Notes under the pieces: model-generated | What the model saw: the letters and a program-made list of their open reading frames with translations, nothing else | Database searches by the model: none | What the model was told of the DNA's origin: nothing | Made by a program: the position numbers and the translations under genes | Assembly: GCF_001735805.1 (NCBI RefSeq) | Contig: NZ_CP017248.1 | Span: 5,456,001 to 5,520,000, forward strand | DNA: 64,000 bases | Direction of reading: 5' to 3' | Source: Streptomyces fodineus | GTDB lineage: Bacteria; Actinomycetota; Actinomycetes; Streptomycetales; Streptomycetaceae | Shown: piece by piece, positions 50,760-60,129 of the stretch | How positions within the stretch are numbered: position 1 is the first letter of the stretch | Layout of the letters: each line of letters starts with the position of its first letter

Positions 50760-53700
50760 GTGAGCAAGTACGTGCGGCCGGCGGCCGAGGGCGCCGACCC
50801 CTTCGGCACCGCCCGTCTGCGCCGCGGTGTTCTCGACGCCTGGGCCACCAGCCCCGCCCGGTTCCGCGAGGACGCCAACGCCGAGGAGGACCTGGTCCTG
50901 GGCGGCTACCGGGACCGGCTCGTCGTCGAGCTGGCCCAGAACGCCGCCGACGCCGCCGCGCGGGCGAAGGTGCCGGGCCGGATGCGGCTCACCCTCCGGG
51001 AGGGCGTCCTCGTCGCCGCCAACACCGGTGCCCCGCTGGACGCGGCCGGTGTCGAGTCGCTGTCCACGCTGCGGGCCTCCGCCAAGCGGGACACCGAGGT
51101 CACCCAGGGTGCCGTCGGCCGGTTCGGGGTCGGGTTCGCCGCCGTCCTCGCGGTGACCGACGAGCCCGCGCTCGTCGGGCGGCACGGCGGTGTCCGCTGG
51201 TCCCTCGCCGAGGCGCGGGAGCTGGCCGCCGACACCGCCCGGCACAGCCCGGGGCTGGGGGACGAGATCCGGCGCCGGGACGGGCATGTGCCGCTGCTGC
51301 GGCTGCCGTTCGCCGCCGAGGGCACCGCCCCGGAGCCGTACGACACCGCCGTCATCCTGCCGCTGCGGGACGCGGCCGCCGCCGATCTCGCCGGGCGGCT
51401 GCTGAACGCCGTCGACGACGCGCTGCTCCTCGCCCTGCCGGGGCTGGAGGAGGTCGTCGTGGAGGCCGGTGACGAGGTGCGCGTCCTGCGCCGTCGCAGC
51501 GAGGGCGCCGTCACCGTCGTGGAGGACTCGCGGGAGGGGACCACGCGGTGGCGTACCGCTTCCGCGCACGGGCCGCTCACCCCCGACCTGCTCGCCGACC
51601 GGCCCGTGGAGGAGCGGCTGCGGCCCCACTGGTCGGTGACCTGGGCCGTACCCGAGGACGAGGACGGGCGCCCGGTGCGGCCTCGTACGTCGGCCGTCGT
51701 GCACGCGCCCACGCCCAGCGACGAGCCCCTCGGCGTCCCCGCCCTCCTCATCGCCTCCTTCCCCCTCGACACCACCCGCCGGCGCACGGCTCCCGGCCCG
51801 CTGACCGACTTCCTGGTGGGGCGCGCGGCGGACGTCTACGCCGAACTGCTCGCCGACTGGCGGCCCGTGACGGAGGGGATCATCGGCCTCGTGCCCGGTC
51901 CGCTCGGCAAGGGCGAGCTGGACGGGGCGCTGCGGCAGGCCGTGCTGGAGCGGCTGCCCCGGACGGCCTTTTTGCCGCCCGCCGTGCAGCCCGTGGACCA
52001 CGACACCGACCTCCCCCAGGCCCTGCGGCCCCGGGACGCGGAGATCGTGGAGGGCGCCGGGGCGGACACCGTGCGGGTGCTCGCCGAGGTGCTGCCCACG
52101 CTGCTGCCCGCCGGTCTGGAGCGGCGGGTCGAGCTGCGCACCCTCGCAGTCGCCCGGCTGCGGCTCGCCGACGCCATCGACCGGCTCGCCGGTCTGGAGA
52201 AGGACCCCGACTGGTGGTGGCGGCTCTACGACAGCCTCGCCGGGGTCGACCCCGACCGGCTCTCCGGCCTTCCCGTGCCGCTCGCCGACGGGCGGACCAC
52301 GATCGGCCCTCGGCAGGTCCTCCTGCCCACCCCGGACGCCGCCCTGATCGACCCGGACGTCCTCGGGCGGCTCGGGCTGAAGGTGGCCCACGAGGACGCC
52401 GCCCACCCGCTGCTGGAGAAGCTCGGCGCGCTGCCCGCCACCCCGCGCGCGGTGCTCACCACCCCGCAGGTGCGGGCCGCCGTCGCCGCCTCGCTGGAGG
52501 AGGAGGGCGCGAGTGGGGGCTGGGAGGAGGACGCGCCGGACGCCGAGGAACTCGCCGACACCGTCCTGTCCCTGGTGCGCGACGCGGGCCTTGAACCGGG
52601 CGAGGAGCCCTGGCTGGGGGCCCTGGCACTGCCCGACGAGGACGGGGAACTCGCCCCCGCCGGCGAACTGGTCCTTCCGGGCAGTGCCTTCGCCCGGGTG
52701 ATCCGGGCCGACGAACTGGCCGCCGTCGACCACGACATGGCGGACAAGTGGGGCGAGCAGCCGCTGGCCGCCTGCGGGGTGCTCGCGAACTTCGCGCTCG
52801 TCCGTGCCACCGACGTCGTCCTCGACCCGGACGAACTGGAGCCCCGCGAGAGCGACTTCGCCGAGCCCGACGACGCCGGGCTGCTGGACGCCGTCGACGT
52901 GTGGTGTGAGGACATCCTCGACCGCTTCCCGGACAGCCCGGTGCCCCCGGTCGCCACCGAGCTGGTCGCCGTGCGCGACCTGGACCTGGTGGACGACGAG
53001 CACTGGCCCGAGGCGCTCGCCCTGCTCGCGCAGCCCCCGCTGCGGGACGCCCTCACCCAGCCGGTCCGCATCCTGCTGCACGACGGCACCCACGAGGTCG
53101 TACGGCCGTACACGGCGTGGTGGCTGCGCGGGCACCCCGTGCTCGACGGCCGCCGGCCCGCCGGTCTGCTCGCGGCGGGCGGCGATCCGCTGCTGCGCGG
53201 CCTGTACGACGAGGCCGACGCGACCGGGTTCGAGGACGAGCAGGTGCTGCGCGCCCTGGGCGTACGCACCTCCGTGGCGGCCCTGCTGGACGAGCCCGGC
53301 GGCGCCGCCGAGCTGCTGGACCGGCTGGCCGACCCGGCACGGCTCGTGTCGTCGGCCCAACTACACGCGCTGTACGGGGCGTTGGCGGAGCTGGACCCGG
53401 AGCAGGTGACCCTGCCGGACGAGCTGCGGGCCGTGGTCGACGGGCGCGTGGAGGTCGTGGACGCGACGGAGGCGGTCGTGGTCGACTCGCCCGATCTGCT
53501 GCCCTTCACCGCCGGGGTGCCGCTGCTGCCGGTCCGGCCGGCCCGGGCCGCCGAGCTGGCCGAGCTGTTCCAGGTGCGGCGACTGAGCGAGTCCGTCACC
53601 GGCGAGGTGCACTCCGAGGGGGCCGAGCACGAGGTGCCGGAGCCGGTGCGGGTGCTGCTCGGGTCGCGGACCCCGCAGACGTACGTCGAGCACGAGGAAC

Positions 53701-53891
53701 TGGTCGTGGACGGCGTGGAGATCGACTGGCGGCTCACCGACGACGGTGTGCTGCACGCGGCCACGCTGGAGGGGGTCGCGGCCGGGCTGGCCTGGGCGGC
53801 GGGCCAGTGGCCACGGCGCTTCGAGGTCGCGGCCCTGCTGGAGGACCCGTCCCGCACGGAGGAACTGGCCCGGGACCGCTGGTTCGACTGA
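50760..53891 (+). CDS. Sacsin-like/Hsp90-type (GHKL) ATPase
   Basis: A 1043-residue protein. The N-terminal region holds a GHKL (Hsp90/sacsin) ATP site: VELAQNAADAA, where Asn61 and Asp64 are the expected Mg/ATP residues, and GAVGRFGVGFAAV at 117-129 forms the lid box. About 800 following residues are acidic and mostly helical, with no other motif recognised. This matches the stand-alone sacsin-type NTPase family. GAGGAGTGTGAAC precedes GTG 50760. It is a cytosolic protein; a chaperone-like or ATP-gated role is inferred from the fold. A strong hairpin terminator follows. Confidence 0.82.
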   Translation: MSKYVRPAAEGADPFGTARLRRGVLDAWATSPARFREDANAEEDLVLGGYRDRLVVELAQNAADAAARAKVPGRMRLTLREGVLVAANTGAPLDAAGVESLSTLRASAKRDTEVTQGAVGRFGVGFAAVLAVTDEPALVGRHGGVRWSLAEARELAADTARHSPGLGDEIRRRDGHVPLLRLPFAAEGTAPEPYDTAVILPLRDAAAADLAGRLLNAVDDALLLALPGLEEVVVEAGDEVRVLRRRSEGAVTVVEDSREGTTRWRTASAHGPLTPDLLADRPVEERLRPHWSVTWAVPEDEDGRPVRPRTSAVVHAPTPSDEPLGVPALLIASFPLDTTRRRTAPGPLTDFLVGRAADVYAELLADWRPVTEGIIGLVPGPLGKGELDGALRQAVLERLPRTAFLPPAVQPVDHDTDLPQALRPRDAEIVEGAGADTVRVLAEVLPTLLPAGLERRVELRTLAVARLRLADAIDRLAGLEKDPDWWWRLYDSLAGVDPDRLSGLPVPLADGRTTIGPRQVLLPTPDAALIDPDVLGRLGLKVAHEDAAHPLLEKLGALPATPRAVLTTPQVRAAVAASLEEEGASGGWEEDAPDAEELADTVLSLVRDAGLEPGEEPWLGALALPDEDGELAPAGELVLPGSAFARVIRADELAAVDHDMADKWGEQPLAACGVLANFALVRATDVVLDPDELEPRESDFAEPDDAGLLDAVDVWCEDILDRFPDSPVPPVATELVAVRDLDLVDDEHWPEALALLAQPPLRDALTQPVRILLHDGTHEVVRPYTAWWLRGHPVLDGRRPAGLLAAGGDPLLRGLYDEADATGFEDEQVLRALGVRTSVAALLDEPGGAAELLDRLADPARLVSSAQLHALYGALAELDPEQVTLPDELRAVVDGRVEVVDATEAVVVDSPDLLPFTAGVPLLPVRPARAAELAELFQVRRLSESVTGEVHSEGAEHEVPEPVRVLLGSRTPQTYVEHEELVVDGVEIDWRLTDDGVLHAATLEGVAAGLAWAAGQWPRRFEVAALLEDPSRTEELARDRWFD

Positions 53892-53933
53892 CCACCGGTG
53901 TTCACTGCCCTAAAGATCTCGCCACGGAAGAGT

Positions 53934-53960
53934 AATCCGGCCATAAAATATGGCCGGATT
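53934..53960 (+). terminator. Perfect-stem hairpin after the sacsin-like gene
   Basis: A 12-bp perfect stem (AATCCGGCCATA with its exact complement) around the loop AAA, 42 bp after the stop codon. A/T pairs lie at both ends of the arms. It lies upstream of the next gene and could also be a regulatory site. Confidence 0.7.
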
Positions 53961-54054
53961 GCGCTCTTGCCGTACAACCGGCACCTGGGGTCATGGATCT
54001 CACTCGCATGAGTCAACCGACTCTCTGATCACTTCTCCCTCCAGGGGAACGCAC

Positions 54055-54897
54055 ATGCGCATACGTGCCACCGTGGCCGCCGTCTCCGGCGCCCTGGCCC
54101 TCACCGCCCTCGCAGTCCCGGCCGCGCAGGCCGTCACCGACTCGGGCACCCCGTACACGCTGAACGCGAGCTTCTCCAACGTCTCGATCGCCTCGGCGGT
54201 CAAGGTCGGCACCACCAACGAGGTCAGCGTCTCGTACTCCTACACGCTGACGCACGGCTCGACCGTGAACATCGCCGCGAGCGACTTCTACACGGACGCC
54301 TTCCTCTACCACGGCAGCTACGGCGACACGTCGCCCGAGCTGTACGGCGACAGCCCGGCGACCTGCACCCCCACCTCGTCGACGACGGCCACCTGCAAGG
54401 GCTACATCAACATCTACCCGGCCAACTCCTCGTCCGACGGCGGCCTGCTGAACGCCTGGGCCGGCGGCTGGAGCGTGGCCGCCGAGGCGGTCGCCTTCAA
54501 CGGGCAGGACCAGCAGAACCCCGACATGAGCAAGGTCGGCTACAAGGACCAGAGCGGCCTCGGCACCACGCTGGTGCAGCGCTACTCCAAGCTGACGACC
54601 ACGGTGAGCGCGACGTCCGTCTACAAGGGCAAGAGCGTCACGGTGTCGGGCAAGCTGACCCGGGCCGACTGGGAGAAGCACACGTACAACACGGTCGGCG
54701 GCCAGTCGGTCAAGCTTCAGTTCCGCAAGTCCGGCACGAGCACGTACACCACGATCAAGACGGTGACCACCGACTCGTCCGGCAACGCGAAGACCACCGC
54801 CACCGTGAACTCCAGCGGCTACTGGCGTTACTCCTACGCCGGCATCTCCACCACCCCGGCGGTCAGCGCCACGGGTGTCTACGTGGCCGCGAAGTAG
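54055..54897 (+). CDS. Secreted protein with Ig-like/bacterial surface domain
   Basis: A 280-residue protein with a signal peptide (MRIRATVAAVSGALALTALAVPAAQA, cleavage after 26). The mature N-terminal half is rich in Ser, Thr, Tyr and Asn with two Cys (ATCTPTSS and ATCKG). The C-terminal half has a beta-sandwich pattern (KLTTTVSATSVYKGKSVTVSGKLTR, VKLQFRKSGTSTYTTIKTVTTDSSGNAK), like invasin/Ig-type or stalk domains. ATG 54055 is behind CCAGGGGAACGCAC. High Lys/Asn codon regularity suggests high expression. Function is unknown; it may bind the wall or substrate. Confidence 0.72.
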   Translation: MRIRATVAAVSGALALTALAVPAAQAVTDSGTPYTLNASFSNVSIASAVKVGTTNEVSVSYSYTLTHGSTVNIAASDFYTDAFLYHGSYGDTSPELYGDSPATCTPTSSTTATCKGYINIYPANSSSDGGLLNAWAGGWSVAAEAVAFNGQDQQNPDMSKVGYKDQSGLGTTLVQRYSKLTTTVSATSVYKGKSVTVSGKLTRADWEKHTYNTVGGQSVKLQFRKSGTSTYTTIKTVTTDSSGNAKTTATVNSSGYWRYSYAGISTTPAVSATGVYVAAK

Positions 54898-54907
54898 TCA
54901 CCACCCC

Positions 54908-57304
54908 CTAGTCGGGAAAGCGGCGGTCGACCCACTTCCACAGGAACTCCAGGGCGGCCGCCGCCACCACCGCGATGCCGACGGCCGTCCACGGCATCTC
55001 CACGCCGACCAGCTTGAGCGCGAAGAAGGTCTGCAGCCCCGGGACGGCCAGGACCAGCAGGAACGCCACTCCCATCGCGGCCACCAGGGTCATCCGCCAC
55101 CAGGTGTAGGGGCGGGCGATGATCGCCAGGATCCACATCGAGATCAGGAACAGCGTCAGGGTGGCCGCGCTCGTCTGGGCGCCCAGCCGATCGCTGCCCG
55201 TGTAGTGGCCACGGGCGATCAGGTACGTCACGAAGGTCGCCACCCCCGCCACCACCCCACCCGGGATCGAGTACCGCATGACCCTGCGCACGAAGTGGGG
55301 TTTCGCCCGCTCCTTGTTGGGCGCGAGGGCCAGGAAGAACGCCGGGACGCCGATGGTGAGGGTGGAGAGCAGGGTCAGGTGCCGGGGCAGGAAGGGGTAT
55401 GCGACCTGCGCGCACACCACCAGCACCGCCAGCAGCACCGAGTAGACGGTCTTCACCAGGAACAGCGTGGCCACCCGCGTGATGTTGCCGATCACGCGCC
55501 GGCCCTCGCCGACGACCGACGGCAGGCTCGCGAAGCTGTTGTTCAGCAGCACGATCTGCGCCACCGCCCGCGTCGCCTCCGAGCCGGAGCCCATGGCGAC
55601 CCCGATGTCGGCGTCCTTCAGCGCGAGCACGTCGTTCACGCCGTCGCCGGTCATCGCGACCGTGTGCCCGCGCGACTGCAGCGCCCCGACCATGTCCCGC
55701 TTCTGCTGCGGGGTGACCCGCCCGAAGACGGTCCCCTGATCCAGCGCGTCCGCCATCCCGGCGGGGTCGGCGGGCAGGTGCCGCGCGTCCACGGTCGTAC
55801 CCTCCAGGCCCAGCTTGGCGGCGACCGCGCCGACCGAGACCGCGTTGTCGCCGGAGATGACCTTGGCGCGGACGTCCTGGTCCGCGAAGTAGCGCAGGGT
55901 GTCCGCCGCGTCGGGCCGCAGCCGCTGCTCCAGGACGACGAGGGCGGTGGGGCGGGCGCCGTGGGCCGGCTCGGGGTCGTCCAGGTCGCGGCGGGTGCGG
56001 GCCAGCAGCAGCACCCGCAGCCCCTGCTCGTTGAGGCGCTCGGTTTCGGCCAGGGCCGGGTCGTCGGGGGTGAGCAGGACATCGGGGGCGCCCAGCAGCC
56101 AGGTACTGGTCTCGCCGTCGGCCTCGCTGAACGCGGCGCCGCTGTACTTGCGGGCCGAGGAGAAGGGCAGCGACTCCACGCAGCGCCAGTCCTCGCTGTC
56201 CGGGTAGGCGTCGATGATCGCCCGGAGGGAGGCGTTGGGGCGCGGGTCGGACTCGCCGAGCGCGCCGAGCACCTTGTGCACGTACGTCTCCTCGGCGCCG
56301 TCCAGGGTCGTCAGGCCGGTGACGTCCATGCCGCCCTCGGTGAGCGTGCCGGTCTTGTCCAGGCACACCGTGTCGACGCGGGCGAGCCCCTCGATGGCGG
56401 GCAGCTCCTGCACCAGGCACTGCTTGCGGCCGAGCCGGATGACGCCGATCGCGAAGGCGACGGAGGTGAGGAGCACCAGCCCCTCCGGGACCATCGGGAC
56501 GATTCCGCCGACCGTGCGGGCCACGGCGTCCTTGAAGCCGTTGCTCTCGACCACGAGCTGGGTGACGACCAGGCCGATCGCGGCCGGGACCATCATCCAG
56601 GTGACGTACTTCAGGATCGTGGAGATGCCGGTGCGCAGCTCGGAGTGGACCAGGGTGAAACGGGAGGCCTCCTCGGCCAGCTGGGCGGCGTAGGCCTCGC
56701 GGCCGACCTTGGTGGCCTGGAAGGCGCCGCCGCCCGCGACCACGAAGCTGCCGGACATGACCGCATCGCCGGGGCGTTTGACGACGGGCTCGGCCTCGCC
56801 GGTGAGCAGCGACTCGTCGACCTCCAGCCCGTCGGCCTCGGCGCACACCCCGTCGACGACGATCTTGTCCCCGGGCCCGATCTCTATCAGGTCGTCGAGG
56901 ACGATCTCGTTGGTGGCGACTTCGACGGCCGTCCCGCCCCTGCGTACCGTCGGCCGGGTCTCCCCGATGACCGCGAGCGAGTCGAGGGTCTGCTTGGCCC
57001 GCCACTCCTGGACGATGCCGATGCCGGTGTTGGCGAGGATCACGAAGCCGAAGAGGCCGTCCTGGATCGGCGCGACGAACAGCATGATCAGCCAGAGCAC
57101 ACCGATGATCGCGTTGAACCGGGTGAAGACGTTCGCCCGGACGATCTCCCCCAGCGACCGGCTGCTGCGCAGGGGCACGTCGTTGACCTGGCCGCGGGCG
57201 ATGCGTTCCGCCACTTCGACGGGGCTCAGCCCGGCCGGCCCGGTCGCGGGCAAGGCCACCGGGTGCACGGGGTCGAGCTCGGCGCCCGCGTCTATATGGC
57301 TCAT
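54908..57304 (-). CDS. P-type cation ATPase, CtpE-like
   Basis: A 798-residue P-type ATPase. The phosphorylation Asp is in DKTGTLT (about residue 316), the actuator loop is TGE (168-170), and the hinge is GDGVNDVLALKDADIGVAMGSGSEATR. The M4 metal-site segment reads MVPEGLVLLTSVAFA, close to my memory of mycobacterial CtpE, a calcium-uptake ATPase. Ten membrane helices are expected. ATG 57304 is preceded by GATGGC. It converges on the secreted-protein gene with only ten bases between stops. The ion is inferred, not proven. Confidence 0.85.
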   Translation of the reverse strand: MSHIDAGAELDPVHPVALPATGPAGLSPVEVAERIARGQVNDVPLRSSRSLGEIVRANVFTRFNAIIGVLWLIMLFVAPIQDGLFGFVILANTGIGIVQEWRAKQTLDSLAVIGETRPTVRRGGTAVEVATNEIVLDDLIEIGPGDKIVVDGVCAEADGLEVDESLLTGEAEPVVKRPGDAVMSGSFVVAGGGAFQATKVGREAYAAQLAEEASRFTLVHSELRTGISTILKYVTWMMVPAAIGLVVTQLVVESNGFKDAVARTVGGIVPMVPEGLVLLTSVAFAIGVIRLGRKQCLVQELPAIEGLARVDTVCLDKTGTLTEGGMDVTGLTTLDGAEETYVHKVLGALGESDPRPNASLRAIIDAYPDSEDWRCVESLPFSSARKYSGAAFSEADGETSTWLLGAPDVLLTPDDPALAETERLNEQGLRVLLLARTRRDLDDPEPAHGARPTALVVLEQRLRPDAADTLRYFADQDVRAKVISGDNAVSVGAVAAKLGLEGTTVDARHLPADPAGMADALDQGTVFGRVTPQQKRDMVGALQSRGHTVAMTGDGVNDVLALKDADIGVAMGSGSEATRAVAQIVLLNNSFASLPSVVGEGRRVIGNITRVATLFLVKTVYSVLLAVLVVCAQVAYPFLPRHLTLLSTLTIGVPAFFLALAPNKERAKPHFVRRVMRYSIPGGVVAGVATFVTYLIARGHYTGSDRLGAQTSAATLTLFLISMWILAIIARPYTWWRMTLVAAMGVAFLLVLAVPGLQTFFALKLVGVEMPWTAVGIAVVAAAALEFLWKWVDRRFPD

Positions 57305-57389
57305 GCCATCGACGGTACGTACAGATGTGCCCACCCGCCCACCGGACTCGGTCGGTTGGAACCCGGGCGTCCGGGTTCAGCCGGCCCGG

Positions 57390-57656
57390 CTATCCGGCCG
57401 GCGTCGACCGCGGCGCCGTCGCCCGCTTGATCGCCGCGTCCCGTTTCCGGACGTACCAGATGCCGATCAGGCCCAGCCCGCCCCCGGCCAGGCAGGTCCA
57501 CAGCCACCACAGATGCCCGTGGTCCCGGAACCAGCCGTAGAAGGGGAGCTGGACCAGGAAGAGCACGAACCACACGATCGTGCCGCCGGTGATGGTGGCG
57601 ACCACGGGGCCCTCCAGGGGCTCGGGCGCCTCGTGCTTGGGGGTCCACTTGGCCAT
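57390..57656 (-). CDS. DUF2530 membrane protein
   Basis: An 88-residue protein with the family opening KWTPKHEAPEPLEGPVVATITGGT. Two membrane helices follow (VWFVLFLVQLPFY and LWWLWTCLAGGGLGLIGIWY) and a basic end. It is 85 bp upstream of the P-type ATPase start on the same strand, so co-transcription is possible. The function is unknown. ATG 57656 is set by the homologous start. Confidence 0.85.
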   Translation of the reverse strand: MAKWTPKHEAPEPLEGPVVATITGGTIVWFVLFLVQLPFYGWFRDHGHLWWLWTCLAGGGLGLIGIWYVRKRDAAIKRATAPRSTPAG

Positions 57657-57869
57657 GCGCACAGCTTAAGCGCCCCCTTGAGCGCCCCGATTTTCCGCCC
57701 GCTTCCGCCCGCTTTCCGCTCGTTCTCCGCCCGCCCCGCCGCTGTCTACGCGCGGAGATGGCGATCTGGCACTCATACATTCATACTGAAACCGTTTGCC
57801 TTTGACCACTTCTGCTCGTATGAAACGCCAAAGAGGCTCGGGGGAACCCCTTTGGTGATGAGGTCCCGC

Positions 57870-59321
57870 ATGTCCACCTCGGCACCCGCCAAGGTCCCCA
57901 CCCCCGAAATGCCGGGCGGTGCGCCGGCCCACGGCGCCCTCGACCGCTACTTCAGAATCTCCGAGCGCGGCAGCTCCATCGCCCGTGAGATCCGCGGCGG
58001 TTTCGCCACCTTCTTCGCGATGGCGTACATCATCGTGCTGAACCCGATCATCCTCGGCAGCGCGAAGGACATGTACGGACACCACCTGGCCAACGGCCAG
58101 CTGGTGACGGCGACCGCGCTGACGGCCGCGTTCACCACCCTGCTCATGGGCGTCATCGGCAATGTGCCGATCGCGCTCGCCGCCGGCCTCGGCGTGAACT
58201 CGGTCGTCGCGCTCCAGCTGGCGCCCCGGATGTCCTGGCCGGACGCGATGGGCATGGTCGTACTGGCCGGTTTCGTGGTCATGCTGCTGGTCGCCACGGG
58301 GCTGCGCGAGCGTGTGATGAACGCCGTGCCGTTCGGTCTGCGCAAGGCGATCTCGATCGGTATCGGCCTGTTCATCATGCTGATCGGCCTGGTCGACTCC
58401 GGGTTCATCACCCGGATGCCGGACGCCGCGCAGACCACCGTCCCGGTCCAGCTCGGCGTGGGCGGTCATCTGCACGGCTGGCCGGTGCTGGTCTTCATCC
58501 TCGGTGTGCTGCTCACCTTCGCGCTGCTCGTCCGCAAGGCGCCGGGCGCGATCCTGATCTCGATCGTCGGCATGACCGTCCTAGCGGTGATCCTCAACGC
58601 GGTCACCACGATCCCGTCCTGGGGCCTGACCGTCCCGAAGTGGCCGGGCAACCCGGTCGCCACCCCCGACTTCGGCCTGGTCGGCCAGGTCAGCCTGTTC
58701 GGCGGCTTCCACAAGGTCGGCCTGCTGACCGGCATCCTCTTCGTCTTCACCGTGCTGCTGTCGTCGTTCTTCGACGCCATGGGCACGATCATGGGCGTCA
58801 GCGACGAGGCCAAGCTCACCGACGCCGAGGGCTACATGCCGGGCATCAACCGGGTGCTGTTCATCGACGGCTTCGCGGTCGCGGCGGGCGGCGCCAGCTC
58901 GTCCTCGGCCACCACCGCGTTCGTGGAGTCCACCGCCGGTGTCGGCGAGGGTGCCCGCACGGGCCTCGCGAACGTCGTCACGGGCGGCCTCTTCGCCGTC
59001 GCGCTGTTCCTCGCCCCGGTCGCCACGATGGTCCCGTCCCAGGCGGCCACCCCGGCGCTGATCGCGGTCGGCTTCCTGATCCTGTCCAACTCGATCAAGG
59101 AGATCGACTGGGCGGACTACACGATCGCGATCCCGGCGTTCGTGACGATGCTGATGATGCCGTTCACCTACTCGATCACCAACGGTATCGGCATGGGCTT
59201 CCTCACCTTCACGGTGCTGCGCCTGGCCGCCGGGCGGGCCCGGGAGATCCCGGCCCCGATGTACGTCGTCTCGGCCGTCTTCGCCTTCTACTACCTGATG
59301 CCGGCCCTGGGCCTGACGTGA
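57870..59321 (+). CDS. NCS2-family purine permease
   Basis: A 483-residue transporter with about 14 membrane segments. Family cues are GGFATFFAMAYIIVLNPIIL, AAGLGVNSVVALQLAPRMSWPDAMGMVVLAGFVVML, SSFFDAMGTIMGV and GASSSSATTAFVESTAGVGEGARTGLAN. The subgroup features fit adenine/guanine/hypoxanthine permeases (AzgA type) rather than uracil permeases. It imports purine bases by proton symport. ATG 57870 follows GATGAGGTCCCGC. It stands alone, with a divergent DUF2530 gene 213 bp away. Confidence 0.9.
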   Translation: MSTSAPAKVPTPEMPGGAPAHGALDRYFRISERGSSIAREIRGGFATFFAMAYIIVLNPIILGSAKDMYGHHLANGQLVTATALTAAFTTLLMGVIGNVPIALAAGLGVNSVVALQLAPRMSWPDAMGMVVLAGFVVMLLVATGLRERVMNAVPFGLRKAISIGIGLFIMLIGLVDSGFITRMPDAAQTTVPVQLGVGGHLHGWPVLVFILGVLLTFALLVRKAPGAILISIVGMTVLAVILNAVTTIPSWGLTVPKWPGNPVATPDFGLVGQVSLFGGFHKVGLLTGILFVFTVLLSSFFDAMGTIMGVSDEAKLTDAEGYMPGINRVLFIDGFAVAAGGASSSSATTAFVESTAGVGEGARTGLANVVTGGLFAVALFLAPVATMVPSQAATPALIAVGFLILSNSIKEIDWADYTIAIPAFVTMLMMPFTYSITNGIGMGFLTFTVLRLAAGRAREIPAPMYVVSAVFAFYYLMPALGLT

Positions 59322-59331
59322 TCGCACGGGG

Positions 59332-59532
59332 TCAGGTGACCCCGTAGAACCGCTCCGTCTCCTCGACGGCGGCCTGGAACCGTTCGTCGAAGTCGTCCCG
59401 GATGAGCGTGCGGACCACATAGTCCTGCACGCTCATTCCTCTTTTCGCAGCATGGTGACGGAGCCTTTCGAGCAGCTCCCCGTCCATGCGCAGGCTGAGC
59501 ACACTGGTCCCCATGGGTACGAGGGTCGCCAT
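59332..59532 (-). CDS. Ribbon-helix-helix (CopG/MetJ-type) protein
   Basis: A 66-residue protein. A basic beta strand (TSVLSLRMDGELLERLR) leads into two helices (HHAAKRGMSVQDYVVRTLIRDDF) as in RHH repressors and antitoxins. There is no toxin gene in either direction, so it is either a stand-alone regulator or an orphan antitoxin. It converges on the NCS2 permease with a ten-base gap. ATG 59532 is preferred; a second ATG is six codons later. Confidence 0.8.
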   Translation of the reverse strand: MATLVPMGTSVLSLRMDGELLERLRHHAAKRGMSVQDYVVRTLIRDDFDERFQAAVEETERFYGVT

Positions 59533-59635
59533 ATCCGGCCACCCGGTGCGTCACTTTCCGGAGCTGACTCACTCATATGGGTGATCATTGGCTTAGTGGC
59601 GGGCGTCACGGGAATTCGGGCGCGCCGCAGTCTCG

Positions 59636-59661
59636 TTAGGGAGAGTAATGAGTTATCCTAA
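59636..59661. promoter_or_regulatory. Possible MarR operator
   Basis: TTAGG-N16-CCTAA is an inverted repeat spanning TAATGAGTTA, itself symmetric (TAA-N4-TTA). It lies just upstream of and into the translation start of the MarR gene. Autoregulation is typical for MarR genes, but the site was picked out by eye. Confidence 0.35.
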
Positions 59662-59665
59662 GGAC

Positions 59666-60103
59666 ATGTCGGACCTCACCCATGGCGACGACGCTGCCGC
59701 CGTGAACTCCCTCCGCTCCGCCGTGATGCGGCTGTCCCGTCGGCTCAAGCACCAGCGGGTCGACGAGTCGCTGAGCCCCACCGAGATGTCGGTGCTGGGC
59801 ACCCTGGCCCGCTGCGGCTCGGCCACCCCGGGCGAGCTGGCCCGCAAGGAGCACGTCCAGCCGCCGTCGATGACCCGCATCGTCGCGCTGCTCGAGGCCA
59901 AGGGGCTGGTCCGGCTGGAGCCGCACCCCGAGGACCGGCGCCAGAAGGTCGTCACCCAGACCGAGCAGGCCGAGGCGATGCTCGAGGAGAGCCGCCGCAA
60001 GCGCAACGCGTTCCTGGCCGGCCTGGTCGAGGGCCTCGACGAGGACGAGTGGGCCACACTGCGCGCCGCCGCCCCCGTGCTGGAGAAGCTCGCACACCTG
60101 TAA
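59666..60103 (+). CDS. MarR-family regulator
   Basis: A 145-residue winged-helix regulator. Cues are LSPTEMSVLGTLARCGSATPGELARKEHVQPPSMTRIVALLEAKGLVRLEPHPEDRR, which holds the recognition helix and the Asp-Arg wing. The C-terminal helices form the dimer. I chose ATG 59666 with TAAGGAC upstream; ATG 59648 also has an AGGGAGA in front. It precedes the MFS gene by 26 bp, so this regulator probably controls the transporter and itself. The ligand is unknown. Confidence 0.92.
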   Translation: MSDLTHGDDAAAVNSLRSAVMRLSRRLKHQRVDESLSPTEMSVLGTLARCGSATPGELARKEHVQPPSMTRIVALLEAKGLVRLEPHPEDRRQKVVTQTEQAEAMLEESRRKRNAFLAGLVEGLDEDEWATLRAAAPVLEKLAHL

Positions 60104-60129
60104 GCCGATTGCCGAGGAGGCGAACCCTT

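Noticed and set aside
56709..57869. N-terminal extension of the NCS2 permease back to 56709
   Set aside because: It is the complement of the P-type ATPase and DUF2530 genes; the permease homology begins at ATG 57870 with a ribosome site.
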